A stretch of 64,000 nt of DNA from Blastocystis hominis (Eukaryota; Sar; Bigyra; Opalinata; Blastocystidae), in NCBI RefSeq assembly GCF_000151665.1, contig NW_013171835.1, forward strand, positions 10,001-74,000, written 5' to 3'. The notes beneath the pieces are model-generated. The model saw only the letters and a list, made by a program, of their open reading frames with translations. It did no database searches and was not told the DNA's origin. A program made the translations under genes and the position numbers. How positions within the stretch are numbered: position 1 is the first letter of the stretch; every line of letters starts with the position of its first letter. Shown piece by piece: positions 62,737-64,000 of the stretch.

Positions 62737-64000
62737 TTACTTTTTATTTTGAATTTTCCAACGAATATGAGTGAATATAGTATAGATTTCGGTTATCAAG
62801 TTTACCGATAATGGTTCATTCTGTAAGCGACTGTAATTACTATAAATTATCTTTTGGTCTTCTTCACTGGCCCCCTCTTCTATTAACGAGAATCCCCACT
62901 TTTGTAATCGATTACGAATAATATCCAATGCACGTACGCTATTTCGAGCTCTTCTTTTTTGTTGATCCACTCCATTTTGACTCCCTTTTATTGTTCCATC
63001 TGCCGACAATAAAAGAATACTTTTACATTCCATATCATGTCCAGTTTCACAGTCTATGACCCTTTCTGACAAAACTCCTTCCCTATTCATATCAAGAACT
63101 AAACATATAATCGAACAATTGTAATGGCCCAATTTCACTTCAAGTCTTTTTAATTCATCATTGTTCTTAGCTATTGAATCAATCCCTTGATAAATTGAAA
63201 TGTTTATTTCTGATTGGTAAATATCTTTCAGACAAATCATCTTTTTCTTGGATACAGGAAGAACAGTGTTTCGTGGAATGAGAACTTCCATTCGCCCTCC
63301 AATGGAAATACCAATGTCCATTTTGCAAAGATTCATTTTCTGCATTCTACCATTTTCATCACTGAGAATTAGTTGATTATATAGAGATAATTCATCAATC
63401 TCATATTCATCAAATGGAGGCAGATCGGGATATCTTGATTCAAACATTTTAAGATACTCTTCAACAGACCCCGAAACAAGGGGTGAAGGAGGAATAGGAT
63501 CAGAAACAGGGTGAATATCGAGATTATGTCCATATTTAGCTGCACCATAGGCCACACATAAATCAGGACTGATGTTTCCTTTTATAGGAATTTTAGGGAA
63601 ATGACCTTTAAGTAATTCTTCCACCAATCGTAGTCGAGTTGAACCACCAACAAGAATGATACTGTCAATATCTGAAACAGTGATTTTAGCTGCTGCAATT
63701 GCTCGATCGCAAATCTTCAAAGTGTCTGCAAGTTTAGGTCCGATTAATCGATTCATTTCGGCTCGAGTAAAAACAATAATCACATCATCTGTAATATCTA
63801 TTTCAGTGTGAGGATAGGTTAGTAAATCAATTTTGGCTTGCTCACATTTTGAGAGAACTTTGGCTATTAACTTCGCAGGAATTGGTTCCCCAGTTTCATC
63901 CATGTATCTCTTCTTCATTTCATCCAATATCAATTTGTCAAAATCATGACCACCACAAAATATATCACCATCAGTAGCTAGTTCTGTGTATTCATCTCCT
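62737..64000 (-). CDS. Divergent Hsp70-family protein, 5' end outside the window
   Basis: The open frame runs off the right edge (GDEYTELATDGDIFCGGHDFDKLILDEM). It has the Hsp70 GG-x-DFD element, LSKCEQAKIDLLTYPHTEIDI, FTRAEMNRLIGPKL and SIILVGGSTRLRLVEELLKGHFPK (phosphate loop), then AYGAAKYG. The substrate-binding half is unusual: after AKYGHNLDIHP comes an insert (IPPSPLVSGSVEEYLKMFESRYPDLPPFDEYEIDEL), then IGGRMEVLIPRNTVLPVSKKK and a short C-terminus ending RWKIQNKK without EEVD or HDEL. It is probably a cytosolic, specialised Hsp70-like ATPase. AT content is higher than in neighbouring genes. Confidence 0.8.
   Translation of the reverse strand, partial: GDEYTELATDGDIFCGGHDFDKLILDEMKKRYMDETGEPIPAKLIAKVLSKCEQAKIDLLTYPHTEIDITDDVIIVFTRAEMNRLIGPKLADTLKICDRAIAAAKITVSDIDSIILVGGSTRLRLVEELLKGHFPKIPIKGNISPDLCVAYGAAKYGHNLDIHPVSDPIPPSPLVSGSVEEYLKMFESRYPDLPPFDEYEIDELSLYNQLILSDENGRMQKMNLCKMDIGISIGGRMEVLIPRNTVLPVSKKKMICLKDIYQSEINISIYQGIDSIAKNNDELKRLEVKLGHYNCSIICLVLDMNREGVLSERVIDCETGHDMECKSILLLSADGTIKGSQNGVDQQKRRARNSVRALDIIRNRLQKWGFSLIEEGASEEDQKIIYSNYSRLQNEPLSVNLITEIYTIFTHIRWKIQNKK

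Overview
This window is a piece of a nuclear eukaryotic chromosome, most probably from Blastocystis or a close opalinate stramenopile relative. Two sequence features support this. Host genes are split by very short GT-AG introns, mostly 28-37 nt and very often exactly 30-31 nt. Host genes also end at the motif TGTTTGTT, with a T exactly five bases upstream that falls on codon position 1, so polyadenylation after that T would create a UAA stop. Both traits are described for Blastocystis nuclear genes. The species call is inference; no search was run.

Layout. 1-3.85 kb is a purine-rich, partly decayed non-LTR retrotransposon (LINE): a charged ORF1 and an apurinic-type endonuclease that stops abruptly. 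3.85-26.25 kb is an integrated Polinton/Maverick-type DNA virus element with degenerate terminal inverted repeats. It carries protein-primed family B DNA polymerase, retroviral-type integrase, A32/FtsK-like packaging ATPase, adenain-like cysteine protease, a probable jelly-roll major capsid protein, penton/fibre-like repeat proteins, a coiled-coil protein, a KilA-N protein and several unknown genes. Its genes have no introns and no TGTTTGTT. They use their own signals: ATAAATG-type starts, a CAAAGTAA motif at gene ends, and a large family of GC-rich 3-nt-loop hairpins that sit between genes and also inside coding regions. At least two element genes are frameshifted.

26.3-32.6 kb is AT-rich. 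It holds almost nothing up to 29.2 kb, then MORN/leucine-rich-repeat genes built from modular exons. 32.6-64 kb is compact host DNA: a PFP-type phosphofructokinase with degenerate catalytic motifs, a type II membrane fucosyltransferase-like protein with a long S/N/E-rich stalk, an EHD ATPase, a WDR33/Pfs2-like polyadenylation factor fused to zinc knuckles, a Rav1/rabconnectin-3 (DMXL) homologue, proteasome ATPase Rpt3, an ARMT1-like phosphatase, an SR-like protein, a ribosomal L1-domain (Utp30-like) protein, an acidic-tailed multi-pass membrane protein, an RNF185/RMA1-like RING E3 ligase, a C1/C2-domain membrane protein and a divergent Hsp70 cut by the window end.

Together, the Polinton genes form a near-complete replication, integration, packaging and capsid set, so the element was a virus-like transposon able to move itself. 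The host genes are unrelated housekeeping functions whose spacing (tens of bases) and terminators illustrate an extremely compact gene style.
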